Shown here in pieces: positions 7,080-14,711 of a DNA stretch of 15,508 nucleotides (position 1 is its first letter; the number at the start of each line of letters is the position of its first letter). The DNA is from an uncultured Oscillospiraceae bacterium. Its GTDB lineage: Bacteria; Bacillota; Clostridia; Oscillospirales; Oscillospiraceae. Both the position numbers and the translations under genes were made by a program. Where the stretch lies: positions 1-15,508 of the forward strand of contig CAKTUT010000020.1 of the NCBI GenBank assembly GCA_934621665.1, written 5' to 3'. A model generated the notes under the pieces. It ran no database searches. It was not told the DNA's origin and was given only the letters and a program-made list of their open reading frames with translations.

Positions 7080-9243
7080 AATGATTCCCGCGGCGTACCT
7101 CCTGTACGCCCGAAATGCCGCGCAGGCGGCCGCGGATGGTATCCAGCTCAGTCAGATTGTGCACCGGGAACGAGAGCGTAACCAGCGCCCGCCCGCCGGG
7201 CAGGCTCTTGGCGTTCATCTCGTGGATGCGCACGCGCAGGCTCGTCAGGATTGTTGCAATGTCCAGCATCAGTCCGTCGGCGTCCGCCGCCTCAATCTCA
7301 AGCACGGTATTGAACTGCGCCTCGGGCGACTCCGCCCATGTGACGCGCACCCAGCGTCCGGCCTGTGCCGGGTCAGCGGCTGCGCGTGCATTCGGGCAGT
7401 CGCGGCGGTGCACCGACACGCCATAGCCCTTTGTGATAAAGCCGATGATATCGTCGCCGGGAACCGGCGTACAGCAGCGGCTGAACTTGATCATGCATGA
7501 GCCGATGTCCTCGACAATCACGCCCGAGGCGTTCGTCACCGGCGCGGAGGGCGGTTTGATTTGCAGCTGCTGCTCTTTCTGGCTGCGGCTGGCCTTGGTC
7601 AGCTCGTCCTTGACGCGGTTTACGGCCTTTACCGCCGTCAGGCCGCCAAAGCCGATGGCGGCGTACATATCGTCCAGACAGTCAAACGATACTTTTTTCA
7701 GCATTGCGCGCAGCGTGTCTTCGTTTTGCAGCACATCGGGGTCAATGCCGATGTGGCGAAGCTCCGCTTCAAAGCTCGACTTGCCGCGGACGATATTCTC
7801 TTCGCGCTTTTCCTTTTTGAACCACTGCTTGATCTTGATGCGCGCCTGATTCGACCGGCAGATGTTCAGCCAGTCGCGGCTGGGTCCCTTGGCCGATTTT
7901 GACGTTAAAATCTCAACAATATCGCCGTTGTGCAGCGTCTCGTCATAGCGTGCGATGCGGTTATTGATCTTCGCGCCGGTCATGGAGTTGCCGACAGCGG
8001 AGTGGATGGCGTAGGCAAAGTCAATCGGCGTAGAGCCCGCGGGCAGGCTCATAACCTTGCCCTTTGGCGTAAAGACGAACACCTCGTCGTCAAACATATC
8101 AATTTTCAGCGAATGGATATAGTCGTCGGCCTCCACGTCCTGCTGGTTTTCCAGCAGACGGCGAACCCACTCAAATTCCTTTTCCGTGCCGTCGCCCACG
8201 TGCTGCTTATACTTCCAGTGCGCCGCAACGCCGTATTCCGCCGTCTGGTGCATCTCCCACGTGCGGATCTGCACCTCAAAGGGAATGCCCTGTGAGCCGA
8301 TAACGGTGGTGTGAAGCGACTGATACATATTGGGCTTCGGCGTGGAGATATAGTCCTTGAAGCGCCCGGGAATGGGGCTGAACAGATCATGGATATGGCC
8401 AAGGACGTTATAGCAGTCGGCGATGTTGTCCACGATGACACGGAACGCGTAGAGGTCATACAGCTCGTCGATGGTTTTGTTCTGCGCGCGCATCTTACGG
8501 TAGATCGAATACGTATGCTTCACGCGGCCATAGATGGAGCCGTGGATGCCCACGTCCGCAAGACGCTTTGTGATCTTCGACTGGATGGCGTTCATAAAAT
8601 CGTTGGCGTTTGCCTCGTTTGCCGTCAAAAAGTCGATGATCTGCTGATAACCCTCGGGATCGAGGTATTGAAGCGAGATATCCTCCAGTTCCCATTTGAT
8701 CTTCTGCATGCCAAGCCGGTGCGCCAGCGGCGCGTAGATCTCCATCGTCTCCATGGACTTGGAAATCTGCTTGGCCGGGCTCTGGAACTGGAGCGTGCGG
8801 GTATTGTGCAGACGGTCGGCAATCTTAATCAGGATGACGCGGATGTCCTTGGACATGGCCATGAACATTTTGCGCAGATTTTCCATCTGCTGCTCTTCCA
8901 TGGTGGAATACTGTACGCGCGTCAGCTTGGTGACGCCCTCTACCAGCTCCGCCACCGTCACGCCGAACAGGCGGGAGATCTCCTCAAAGCTTGCATCGGT
9001 GTCCTCCAGACAGTCGTGCAGCAGCGCCGCGGCAATCGCGTCGGTATCAAGACCAATCTCGGCCACAATCTCCGCTACGGCGATGGGATGGATAATATAG
9101 GGCTCGCCGGACTTGCGAAGCTGATTTTTATGTTTTTCATCGGCGTAGCGGTACGCCCGCTCAATGACCTCCATGTCGGCGGCGGGCGCATAGCGCTCAA
9201 CGGTCAGCAGCATGGACTGGTAAAGCTGTTCGCTTGTCAACAA
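7078..9243 (-). CDS. relA: Bifunctional (p)ppGpp synthetase/hydrolase (Rel/RSH)
   Basis: A 721-residue long RSH protein, the stringent-response enzyme that makes and degrades (p)ppGpp on ribosomes. Domains in order: HD hydrolase (His52, His76-Asp77 in LLHDCLEDTD, Asp143 in KIADRLHN), synthetase (YGRVKHTYSIYRKM at 238-251, DLYAFRVIV at 263-271, RFKDYIS at 294-300, Glu323 in FEVQIRT), TGS (about 388-447), a helical region, the zinc-finger segment (RCCTPVPGD at 589-597 with HRRDCPN at 612-618), and ACT (about 645-718). The intact HD site and the RxKD synthetase motif point to a bifunctional Rel. The start is a TTG (9243, or TTG 9240) behind AGGTGAT, overlapping the recJ end by about 7 bp; homology of the first residues to other Rel proteins supports it. 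Confidence 0.97.
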   Translation of the reverse strand: MLTSEQLYQSMLLTVERYAPAADMEVIERAYRYADEKHKNQLRKSGEPYIIHPIAVAEIVAEIGLDTDAIAAALLHDCLEDTDASFEEISRLFGVTVAELVEGVTKLTRVQYSTMEEQQMENLRKMFMAMSKDIRVILIKIADRLHNTRTLQFQSPAKQISKSMETMEIYAPLAHRLGMQKIKWELEDISLQYLDPEGYQQIIDFLTANEANANDFMNAIQSKITKRLADVGIHGSIYGRVKHTYSIYRKMRAQNKTIDELYDLYAFRVIVDNIADCYNVLGHIHDLFSPIPGRFKDYISTPKPNMYQSLHTTVIGSQGIPFEVQIRTWEMHQTAEYGVAAHWKYKQHVGDGTEKEFEWVRRLLENQQDVEADDYIHSLKIDMFDDEVFVFTPKGKVMSLPAGSTPIDFAYAIHSAVGNSMTGAKINNRIARYDETLHNGDIVEILTSKSAKGPSRDWLNICRSNQARIKIKQWFKKEKREENIVRGKSSFEAELRHIGIDPDVLQNEDTLRAMLKKVSFDCLDDMYAAIGFGGLTAVKAVNRVKDELTKASRSQKEQQLQIKPPSAPVTNASGVIVEDIGSCMIKFSRCCTPVPGDDIIGFITKGYGVSVHRRDCPNARAAADPAQAGRWVRVTWAESPEAQFNTVLEIEAADADGLMLDIATILTSLRVRIHEMNAKSLPGGRALVTLSFPVHNLTELDTIRGRLRGISGVQEVRRGNH

Positions 9244-11309
9244 GGATCACCTGCTTTCTGGTGCTTTAGATGAATCAGAATTTTGCTCTTTTCCAGATCG
9301 GCCTTTGGCGCACCGGGACAGAGCGTAATATGTATCGCGCGCGGCAGCTGCTCAAATGTCAGCAGATGCTGCTCGGAAAAAACGTCAAGGCACACACGCA
9401 GCCGCGCGGGCGCACAGGGAAGTCCGCTGAAGCGGGCAATCTTCCGGCTGAGGCAGCCAAGCTCCTCGCTCAGGGAGTTGTCGACGCAGTTTGCACTGAG
9501 ATAACGCCAGATGGCCACAAAATCGCGCCGCTCAGGCAGCAGCTCCGCCGCGTCCTCAATCGAGAGCGCACGGCCGGAGGCAAGACGGATATACAGCTCA
9601 CGCTGCTGCGCATCAAGTTCGCGGAACTCGCTTGACGGGCGAATGTCCACCAGATTCAGCTGGACAGAGTGCAGGCCGCGGAACGTGTTGATCTGCGGGG
9701 TAAACGCAATTTCCACCTGATCGCCGAGCGCAATGGCCGCGCGCTGGGCGTTGGCGGAGAAGAAAATGGCCTGGAAGCTGTGATAGCCTCGCGAAAGGCG
9801 CAGGCGCAGGTGCTTGCCGCCGCCAACCTCGGTCAGTTCCGTAACGGTCAGCCCGTGCATGGAAAATACCGGCCGCGGACACATCGCACCGCACGGCTCA
9901 AGCTCGTCGAGCCCCTCTACATTGTGCAGCGTCAAAAGCTCGGGCGGCAGCTCACAATCAATGGAAAGCGCCGTGCTGCACGCGTCTGACTGGAAGAATT
10001 TCTCCGCCCGGCGGCAGATTTCCTCACGGAACGCGTCAATCTGATCACGCCGGATCGTAAAGCCCGCGGCAAGCTCATGTCCGCCGTAGCTTTCAAGCAA
10101 ACCCGACAGCTCCTCAAGCGCGCCGAACAGGTTGAATCCGCCGTATGAGCGCGAGGAGGCCTTGCCCTTGTCTCCGTCCAGGCAGATGAGAAACACCGGG
10201 CAGCTATATTCCTCGGCAAGGCGCGAGGCCACAATGCCAACCACGCCCTGATGCCAGCTCTCATCGGCCAGCACAATGGCGGACGGCGATTTCTGGCGGC
10301 TCAGCGCTGCCACTGCGTCCTGATAGATGCCGGACTCCACCTCCTGCCGGCGGCGGTTCAGCCGGCAAAGGTGCTGCGCAAGCTCAATGGCACGGTCGGC
10401 AGAGCCTGTCAAAAACAGCTCGGTTGCCACGCTTACCTCACCCATGCGCCCGGCGGCGTTAATCCGCGGGGCAAGCGTATAGCCAATTGTCCCGGCGGTG
10501 ATGGGCTGGTTGCCCACGCCGCACTCGGCCATCAGCGCCGCAAGTCCCACGCGCCGCGGATTCGCAAGCGCGCGCAGCCCGCGCGCGACAATGGTGCGGT
10601 TTTCGCCCACCAGCGGCATCACATCTGCCACCGTGCCAAGGCACAAAAGGTCACAGAAGCGTGCCAGCAGCGCCGCCTGATCACCTGCAATAGCGGCGGC
10701 CAGCTTAAACGCCACGCCCACGCCCGCAAGACCGGAAAAATCGCCGCTCTGGTCGCGGCGGTGTGGATCGACAATCGCCTCGGCGCGCGGAAGCGCCGCC
10801 TTACACTCATGGTGGTCGGTAATGACAAGGTCAATGCCGAGTGTATGACACAGCTCCGCCTCATCGTTTGCCGTAATGCCGCAGTCCACCGTCACAATCA
10901 GCTGCACGCCCTGCTCGTGCAGCGTCTGGACGGCAAGCGGATTGAGCCCATAGCCCTCCTCCAGCCGCGCGGGGATATAGCTCGTAACATGGCCACCCCG
11001 GCTGCGCAGAAACTCGGTCAGCAGACACGTGGCCGTGATGCCGTCTACGTCATAGTCGCCGAATACGCAGATATGCTCGCCCGCGTCCAGCGCCTTTTTG
11101 ACGCGCGCTGCCGCGCGATCCATATCCAGCAGTAAAAATGGGTCGCTCAAGGGGCAGTCGCAGCTTAAAAAATCGCGCGCTGCCGCTGCGGTATCATAGC
11201 CGCGGCTTGCAAGCACCGCAGCGGTAATGGGCGTAAAGCCCCCTGCACATAGACGCGCTACCGCTTCCGCGTCATAGGGCCGTGCAACAGCCCAGGTTCC
11301 ATACTTCAC
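9237..11309 (-). CDS. recJ: Single-stranded-DNA-specific exonuclease RecJ
   Basis: A 690-residue DHH-family 5'-to-3' ssDNA exonuclease used in recombination, mismatch and base-excision repair. Catalytic motifs: DYDVDG at 85-90, VDCGITA at 141-147, DHH at 165-167, DPHR at 181-184, and LAGVGVAFKL near 194-203. NAAGRMGE follows in the middle; the DHHA1 domain contains GGHELAAGFTI, then an OB-fold, then a C-terminal domain of about 130 residues typical of Firmicute RecJ. The start is a GTG at 11309: the reading frame is closed by TAA six codons upstream and no in-frame ATG is nearby. Its ribosome binding site is weak (AGTGGAT). It is the first gene of the minus-strand series, 29 nt downstream of a strong promoter. 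Confidence 0.96.
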   Translation of the reverse strand: MKYGTWAVARPYDAEAVARLCAGGFTPITAAVLASRGYDTAAAARDFLSCDCPLSDPFLLLDMDRAAARVKKALDAGEHICVFGDYDVDGITATCLLTEFLRSRGGHVTSYIPARLEEGYGLNPLAVQTLHEQGVQLIVTVDCGITANDEAELCHTLGIDLVITDHHECKAALPRAEAIVDPHRRDQSGDFSGLAGVGVAFKLAAAIAGDQAALLARFCDLLCLGTVADVMPLVGENRTIVARGLRALANPRRVGLAALMAECGVGNQPITAGTIGYTLAPRINAAGRMGEVSVATELFLTGSADRAIELAQHLCRLNRRRQEVESGIYQDAVAALSRQKSPSAIVLADESWHQGVVGIVASRLAEEYSCPVFLICLDGDKGKASSRSYGGFNLFGALEELSGLLESYGGHELAAGFTIRRDQIDAFREEICRRAEKFFQSDACSTALSIDCELPPELLTLHNVEGLDELEPCGAMCPRPVFSMHGLTVTELTEVGGGKHLRLRLSRGYHSFQAIFFSANAQRAAIALGDQVEIAFTPQINTFRGLHSVQLNLVDIRPSSEFRELDAQQRELYIRLASGRALSIEDAAELLPERRDFVAIWRYLSANCVDNSLSEELGCLSRKIARFSGLPCAPARLRVCLDVFSEQHLLTFEQLPRAIHITLCPGAPKADLEKSKILIHLKHQKAGDPC

Positions 11310-11344
11310 AAAAGATACACATCCACTTTATTTCTTTTTTTGGT

Positions 11345-11373
11345 ATTATAACACCGGTGTGCGCATATCACAA
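11345..11373 (-). promoter_or_regulatory. Extended -10 promoter for the recJ gene series
   Basis: On the minus strand, -35 TTGTGA (11373-11368), a 17-bp spacer, then a perfect -10 TATAAT (11350-11345) preceded by TG at the extended -10 position (TGTTATAAT). The predicted start near 11,338 gives a leader of about 29 nt before the recJ GTG. A perfect 10-bp palindrome (ACACCGGTGT, 11351-11360) fills the downstream part of the spacer and could bind a regulator. Confidence 0.8.
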
Positions 11374-11445
11374 TGAAAAAATCGAAAGTTCATACCTCTG
11401 CACAAATTTTCGCGTCACATTTGGCTGGAAAGCGGCAGATTTTTC

Positions 11446-11474
11446 TTTTCTTTCGCCCGGACGTGTGATATAAA
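11446..11474 (+). promoter_or_regulatory. Extended -10 promoter for the phosphoesterase gene
   Basis: TGATATAAA at 11466-11474 matches an extended -10 (TGnTATAAA); the -35 position 17 bp upstream is only T-rich (TTTTCT). It lies 25 bp before the ATG at 11500, whose ribosome binding site GGGAGGTG (11488-11495) is strong. It is divergent from the recJ promoter, with about 95 bp between their core elements. Confidence 0.6.
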
Positions 11475-11499
11475 ATGAAAAGGAAATGGGAGGTGCGCG

Positions 11500-12357
11500 A
11501 TGAAGCGTTTTAAAAAGCACCGTCCGTGCCGCGCACTGTGGCTGCTGCCGGCGGCAGCGCTGCTGGCGGGCGCAGGCTGGTACGGCAACAAGACAATTGA
11601 AACCTCCGTCTACTGCTTTGAAAGCGCGCGCCTGCCGCAGGCGCTTTCCGGCGTGCGGATTATCCAGATTTCCGACCTGCACGGCGCGCAGTTTGGCACG
11701 GAGCAGTCGCGGCTGCTTGCGGCCGCCGCATCGCAGAAACCAGATCTCATTGCCCTGACAGGCGATCTTGCCGATGAATACCACGACGGTGACGGCATGG
11801 AATCGTTTATCTCGTCGCTCTGCGGCCTTGCGCCGGTGTTTTACGTCACCGGCAACCATGAATGGGGCATGACGCGCACCGAGCGGACGGCGTTTTTTGA
11901 AATGCTCTCACGCTGCGGCGTGGTGCAGCTGCAAAACGACTACCGCGTGCTTACGCGCGGCGGCGCGCGGATGGTGATTGCCGGCGTGGACGACCCGAAC
12001 GGCCCGCTTGAGCGCGTTACGCCTGCGCACCTTCTACGCCGCATCCGCGAAAATGAGGGTGAGGATGCGTATATTCTGATGCTCTCGCACCGCAACGACG
12101 AGCTTTTGTCATGGGCGGGGCTTGGTGTGGATGCCGTCTTGTGCGGCCACGCGCACGGCGGAATTATCCGGCTGCCATTTGTCGGGCCGGTATTCGGCAC
12201 GCATTATGAATTCTTCCCCGACGATGCCGAGGGCGTGTATCGCACCGGCAATACTGTCCAGCTTGTCAGCCGCGGCCTTGGCCAAAGCCGGCGCATCCCG
12301 CTTCGCATTGGCAACCGTCCGGAGCTGCCGCTGATTATTTTGGAATCTGCGCCGTGA
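11500..12357 (+). CDS. Membrane-anchored metallophosphoesterase (YkuE/YaeI-like)
   Basis: A 285-residue calcineurin-like phosphoesterase. The N-terminus is basic (MKRFKKHRPCR) followed by a hydrophobic helix of about 17 residues (LWLLPAAALLAGAGW), an uncleaved anchor or signal sequence that places the enzyme outside the membrane. The binuclear metal site is complete: SDLH (near 58-61), TGDL (near 87-90), GNHE (near 118-121), LSH (near 196-198) and GHAHGG (near 217-222). Relatives hydrolyse phosphodiesters, some on lipids or wall-related substrates; the substrate cannot be assigned. The strong GGGAGGTG site 6 nt upstream fixes the start. It is transcribed divergently from recJ and stands 53 bp before two transporter genes, possibly co-transcribed. 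Confidence 0.92.
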   Translation: MKRFKKHRPCRALWLLPAAALLAGAGWYGNKTIETSVYCFESARLPQALSGVRIIQISDLHGAQFGTEQSRLLAAAASQKPDLIALTGDLADEYHDGDGMESFISSLCGLAPVFYVTGNHEWGMTRTERTAFFEMLSRCGVVQLQNDYRVLTRGGARMVIAGVDDPNGPLERVTPAHLLRRIRENEGEDAYILMLSHRNDELLSWAGLGVDAVLCGHAHGGIIRLPFVGPVFGTHYEFFPDDAEGVYRTGNTVQLVSRGLGQSRRIPLRIGNRPELPLIILESAP

Positions 12358-12368
12358 GCTGCGGCGCA
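12348..12368 (+). terminator. Short hairpin at the end of the phosphoesterase gene
   Basis: TGCGCCG-TGAGCTG-CGGCGCA is a 7-bp perfect stem overlapping the stop codon and followed by TTT. It might terminate weakly or protect the 3' end. The T-run is short, so read-through into the transporter genes is likely. Confidence 0.35.
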
Positions 12369-12410
12369 TTTGCCTGAACACATATGCATAAGAGAAAGAG
12401 AGAGGTTATT

Positions 12411-13304
12411 ATGCAGCAGTCAAAGCTTGCCCCGCTGTTCATCCTTGGCGCATCCGTCTTGTGGGGCTGTATCGGCATTTTTGTTCGTATTTTCAACCCG
12501 ATGGGACTTGGTTCGCTCGAAATTCTGGAAATCCGGACGCTGTTCGGCCTTTTGTTCATCACAATCTATCTTGCGATCTTTCACCGGGAGAAGTTTCGTA
12601 TCCATCTGAAAGATCTCTGGTGCTTTGTCGGCGTCGGCGTGTGCAATATGACGGCGGGCGCGTACTGCTACTTCACCGGTATGACAATGGCAAGCCTTTC
12701 CGTTATGAGCGTGCTGCAATACACCGGACCTGTGTTTGTCATGCTGTTCGGCGTGCTGCTGTTCCATGAAAAATTTACGGCCAGAAAGCTTCTGGCGCTG
12801 GCACTGGCGTTTGCGGGCTGCTGCTTTGCGGCAGGACTGGGGAGCGACGACTATCTGTCGGTGCAGGGTCTGCTGCTTGGCCTTGGGTCGGGGCTTGCCT
12901 ACTCGATGTATTCGGTGTTCGGCCGCTTTGCCATGAACCGCGGCTATGACGCGTGGACGATTCTGTTCTGGGGCTTCTTGTGCTGCGGCATTGCATCTGC
13001 TCCGCTGACCGACTGGGGCGCGCTGGCCGCTGCCGTAACGATGGACGCATCGGTGCTTGTCCCAATGGCACTGCTCGGCTTTTTGATGGGCTTTCTGGCG
13101 TATCTGCTCTATAGCTGCGGACTTGCGTGCATGGAGGCCGGAACTGTGGCGGTGCTCTCGTCGATGGAGCTGGTGGCCGCCACGCTGGCGGGTACGCTTT
13201 TGTATCACGAGCCGCTGACCGTTTCCAACATTCTCGGCATTGCGCTGGTACTCTCCGGCATTGTGGTGCTCAGCCTGCATGGAAAGGCAGTGAAGCGCGC
13301 ATGA
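12411..13304 (+). CDS. EamA/DMT-superfamily transporter, first of a tandem pair
   Basis: A 297-residue integral membrane protein with two EamA repeats, about ten hydrophobic helices in all. The family exports or imports metabolites such as amino acids, nucleosides or cofactors; the substrate is unknown. The start of the first repeat (ASVLWGCIGIFVRIFN) and the FHREK and YCYFTG motifs are typical. I chose ATG 12411 because GAGAGAGG lies 6 nt upstream; an in-frame ATG at 12384 would add nine mostly charged residues (MHKRKREVI) without a good site. It overlaps the next gene by 4 bp (ATGA). The two products share long matching blocks, e.g. LWGC-GIFVR, KDLWCF, YCYFTG, ASLSVMSVL, LLAL-FAGCC, so they arose by tandem duplication. 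Confidence 0.93.
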   Translation: MQQSKLAPLFILGASVLWGCIGIFVRIFNPMGLGSLEILEIRTLFGLLFITIYLAIFHREKFRIHLKDLWCFVGVGVCNMTAGAYCYFTGMTMASLSVMSVLQYTGPVFVMLFGVLLFHEKFTARKLLALALAFAGCCFAAGLGSDDYLSVQGLLLGLGSGLAYSMYSVFGRFAMNRGYDAWTILFWGFLCCGIASAPLTDWGALAAAVTMDASVLVPMALLGFLMGFLAYLLYSCGLACMEAGTVAVLSSMELVAATLAGTLLYHEPLTVSNILGIALVLSGIVVLSLHGKAVKRA

Positions 13305-14185
13305 AAAAGGCCGCATCTACGCTGTTTATCCTGATCGCTGCCTCACTCTGGGGCTGTATGGGCATTTTTGTCCGGCACTTTAACGCCGCGGGATTGGCCG
13401 CGTTTGATATTTTGCAGATGCGCATTCTGCCCGGTCTTGTGTTTGTCGGCACATATCTGGCCGTTTTTCACCGGGAAAAGCTGCGCGTGCGCATAAAGGA
13501 TCTGTGGTGCTTCTTCGGCACGGGCATTTGCAGCATGCTGTTCTTTTCCTACTGCTACTTTACCGGCATAAATGAGGCAAGCCTTTCCGTCATGAGCGTG
13601 CTGCTGTATACCGCGCCGGCATTTGTGCTCCTGCTCAGTGCAATTTTTTTCCGCGAAAAGCTGACGGCGCAGAAGCTTCTGGCGCTGGGGCTGACGTTTG
13701 CGGGCTGCTGCCTTGTCTCAGGACTTGGCGGCGGCGTGCGGCTTGGCGCGCGGGTGCTGCTGCTGGGGCTTGGCGCAGGCTTTGGCTACTCGCTCTACTC
13801 CATTTTCAGCCGCTGCGCCATCCTGCGCGGCTACGACTCGTGGACGATCACGTTCTATACGTTTGTATTCTGTGCCGCCGGAGGCCTGTTTTTTACCGAC
13901 TGGGGTGCAATTTCCAGCGCAGTGCGCGCTGACGGTACGCTTGTCTGGTGGGTTCTTGTCATGGGCTTTACCACAGCGTTTCTGGCGTATCTTCTGTATA
14001 CGCGCGGGCTTGAGGGGATGGAGTCGAGCCGCGCATCAATTCTGGCAAGCGTAGAGCCGGTGGTAGCCAGCGTCATCAGCGTCACGGTATTTCACGAAGC
14101 GCTGTCGGCCGCACAGGCTGCGGGCATTTTGCTGGTACTTTCGGGCGTGGCGGTGCTCTCGATGAAAGAACGGCAAAAAGCGTAA
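13301..14185 (+). CDS. EamA/DMT-superfamily transporter, second of a tandem pair
   Basis: A 294-residue membrane protein with the same ten-helix, two-EamA-repeat layout as its upstream neighbour and roughly half its residues identical by eye. The start MKKAASTLFILIAASLWGCM aligns with the start of the first protein. The ATG overlaps that gene's TGA stop (ATGA), so the two are almost certainly translated together. No classic ribosome binding site is needed beyond the upstream coding end (AAAGGCAG, 9 nt upstream). The pair may work separately or as a heteromer; the sequence does not decide. Substrate unknown. No terminator is visible after the gene. Confidence 0.92.
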   Translation: MKKAASTLFILIAASLWGCMGIFVRHFNAAGLAAFDILQMRILPGLVFVGTYLAVFHREKLRVRIKDLWCFFGTGICSMLFFSYCYFTGINEASLSVMSVLLYTAPAFVLLLSAIFFREKLTAQKLLALGLTFAGCCLVSGLGGGVRLGARVLLLGLGAGFGYSLYSIFSRCAILRGYDSWTITFYTFVFCAAGGLFFTDWGAISSAVRADGTLVWWVLVMGFTTAFLAYLLYTRGLEGMESSRASILASVEPVVASVISVTVFHEALSAAQAAGILLVLSGVAVLSMKERQKA

Positions 14186-14213
14186 ACTTTTTATAAACAA
14201 TCCCGGCAGTTTC

Positions 14214-14241
14214 TTGTATTTCCATGCGCGCACAGTATAAT
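14214..14241 (+). promoter_or_regulatory. Promoter before the zinc-ribbon gene
   Basis: A perfect -10 TATAAT at 14236-14241, with TTGTAT at 14214-14219 as a partial -35 and a 16-bp spacer. Transcription would start near 14,248, just before the AGAAAGG ribosome binding site, giving a very short leader. It lies in the 76-bp gap after the transporter pair. Confidence 0.6.
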
Positions 14242-14261
14242 ATGCTACAGAAAGGCGCGTG

Positions 14262-14657
14262 ATGGTTATGTTTCAAAAGATTGGGGAAGCGTTCCGACGC
14301 TTCATGTATGGCCGCTATGGCACAGACAGCCTGAATAAGGCGCTGCTGATTGCGGCAGTTGTGCTGATGCTGCTTGGCTGGGCCGGCGGTAGCTGGATTG
14401 CGTCGTGGATGACGATATTCAATTTGTTTGCCTACGTGCCGCTGATCTGGTGCATTTTCCGGATGTACTCGCGCAACATTGACGCCCGCCGCCGTGAAAA
14501 CGCCAAATGGATGGGCTTTTTAAGCTGCCTGCGTGACCGCGACAACCGCTATTTCCGCTGCCCGCGTTGCCATCAGACGGTGCGCGTGCCGCGCGGCAAG
14601 GGAAAAATCAATATTCGTTGCCCCAAATGCGGTGAACGCTTTATCAAAAAAACATAA
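14262..14657 (+). CDS. Small membrane protein with C-terminal zinc ribbon
   Basis: A 131-residue protein of unknown function. After a basic N-terminus (FRRFMYGRYGTDSLNKAL) come two predicted membrane helices (about 27-43 and 49-69), a charged linker rich in Arg (SRNIDARRRENAKW), then a zinc ribbon with Cys100-x2-Cys103 and Cys120-x2-Cys123 flanking the basic stretch VRVPRGKGKINIR. This layout recurs in Clostridia as an uncharacterised family. The zinc ribbon with its basic face suggests nucleic-acid or protein binding on the cytoplasmic side, but no role is established. I chose ATG 14262, 6 nt after AGAAAGG; a GTG one codon upstream and an ATG at 14268 are alternatives. It has its own promoter and stands just before the thioesterase gene. 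Confidence 0.85.
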   Translation: MVMFQKIGEAFRRFMYGRYGTDSLNKALLIAAVVLMLLGWAGGSWIASWMTIFNLFAYVPLIWCIFRMYSRNIDARRRENAKWMGFLSCLRDRDNRYFRCPRCHQTVRVPRGKGKINIRCPKCGERFIKKT

Positions 14658-14664
14658 AAATATT

Positions 14665-14691
14665 CTGCCGTCGTGGAATCCACGGCGGCAG
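14665..14691. other. 12-bp stem-loop between the zinc-ribbon and thioesterase genes
   Basis: CTGCCGTCGTGG-AAT-CCACGGCGGCAG forms a 12-bp stem (one G-U-type pair) and 3-nt loop, 7 nt after the zinc-ribbon stop and 8 nt before the next ribosome binding site. On the plus strand no T-run follows. On the minus strand it is followed by AATATTTTTATGTTTTTTT, the form of an intrinsic terminator, although no minus-strand gene is nearby. Confidence 0.7.
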
Positions 14692-14711
14692 ACGTGCATG
14701 GAGGGAACATG

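Noticed and set aside
8311..9273. Open frame antisense to rel
   Set aside because: The opposite strand encodes conserved HD and synthetase motifs throughout; this frame shows no domain.
10251..11135. Open frame antisense to recJ
   Set aside because: It overlaps the DHH catalytic core on the other strand and has no recognisable motif.
11368..11859. Minus-strand open frame across the recJ-phosphoesterase intergenic region
   Set aside because: It runs antisense to the phosphoesterase gene and through both promoters; no domain and no ribosome binding site.
13127..13300. N-terminal extension of the second EamA protein
   Set aside because: The added residues overlap the end of the first transporter in another frame and do not resemble any transporter; the ATG at 13301 aligns with the paralogue's start.
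12420..13316. Open frame antisense to the first EamA gene
   Set aside because: Highly basic, Gln/His/Arg-rich composition typical of a shadow of a membrane protein; no start signal.
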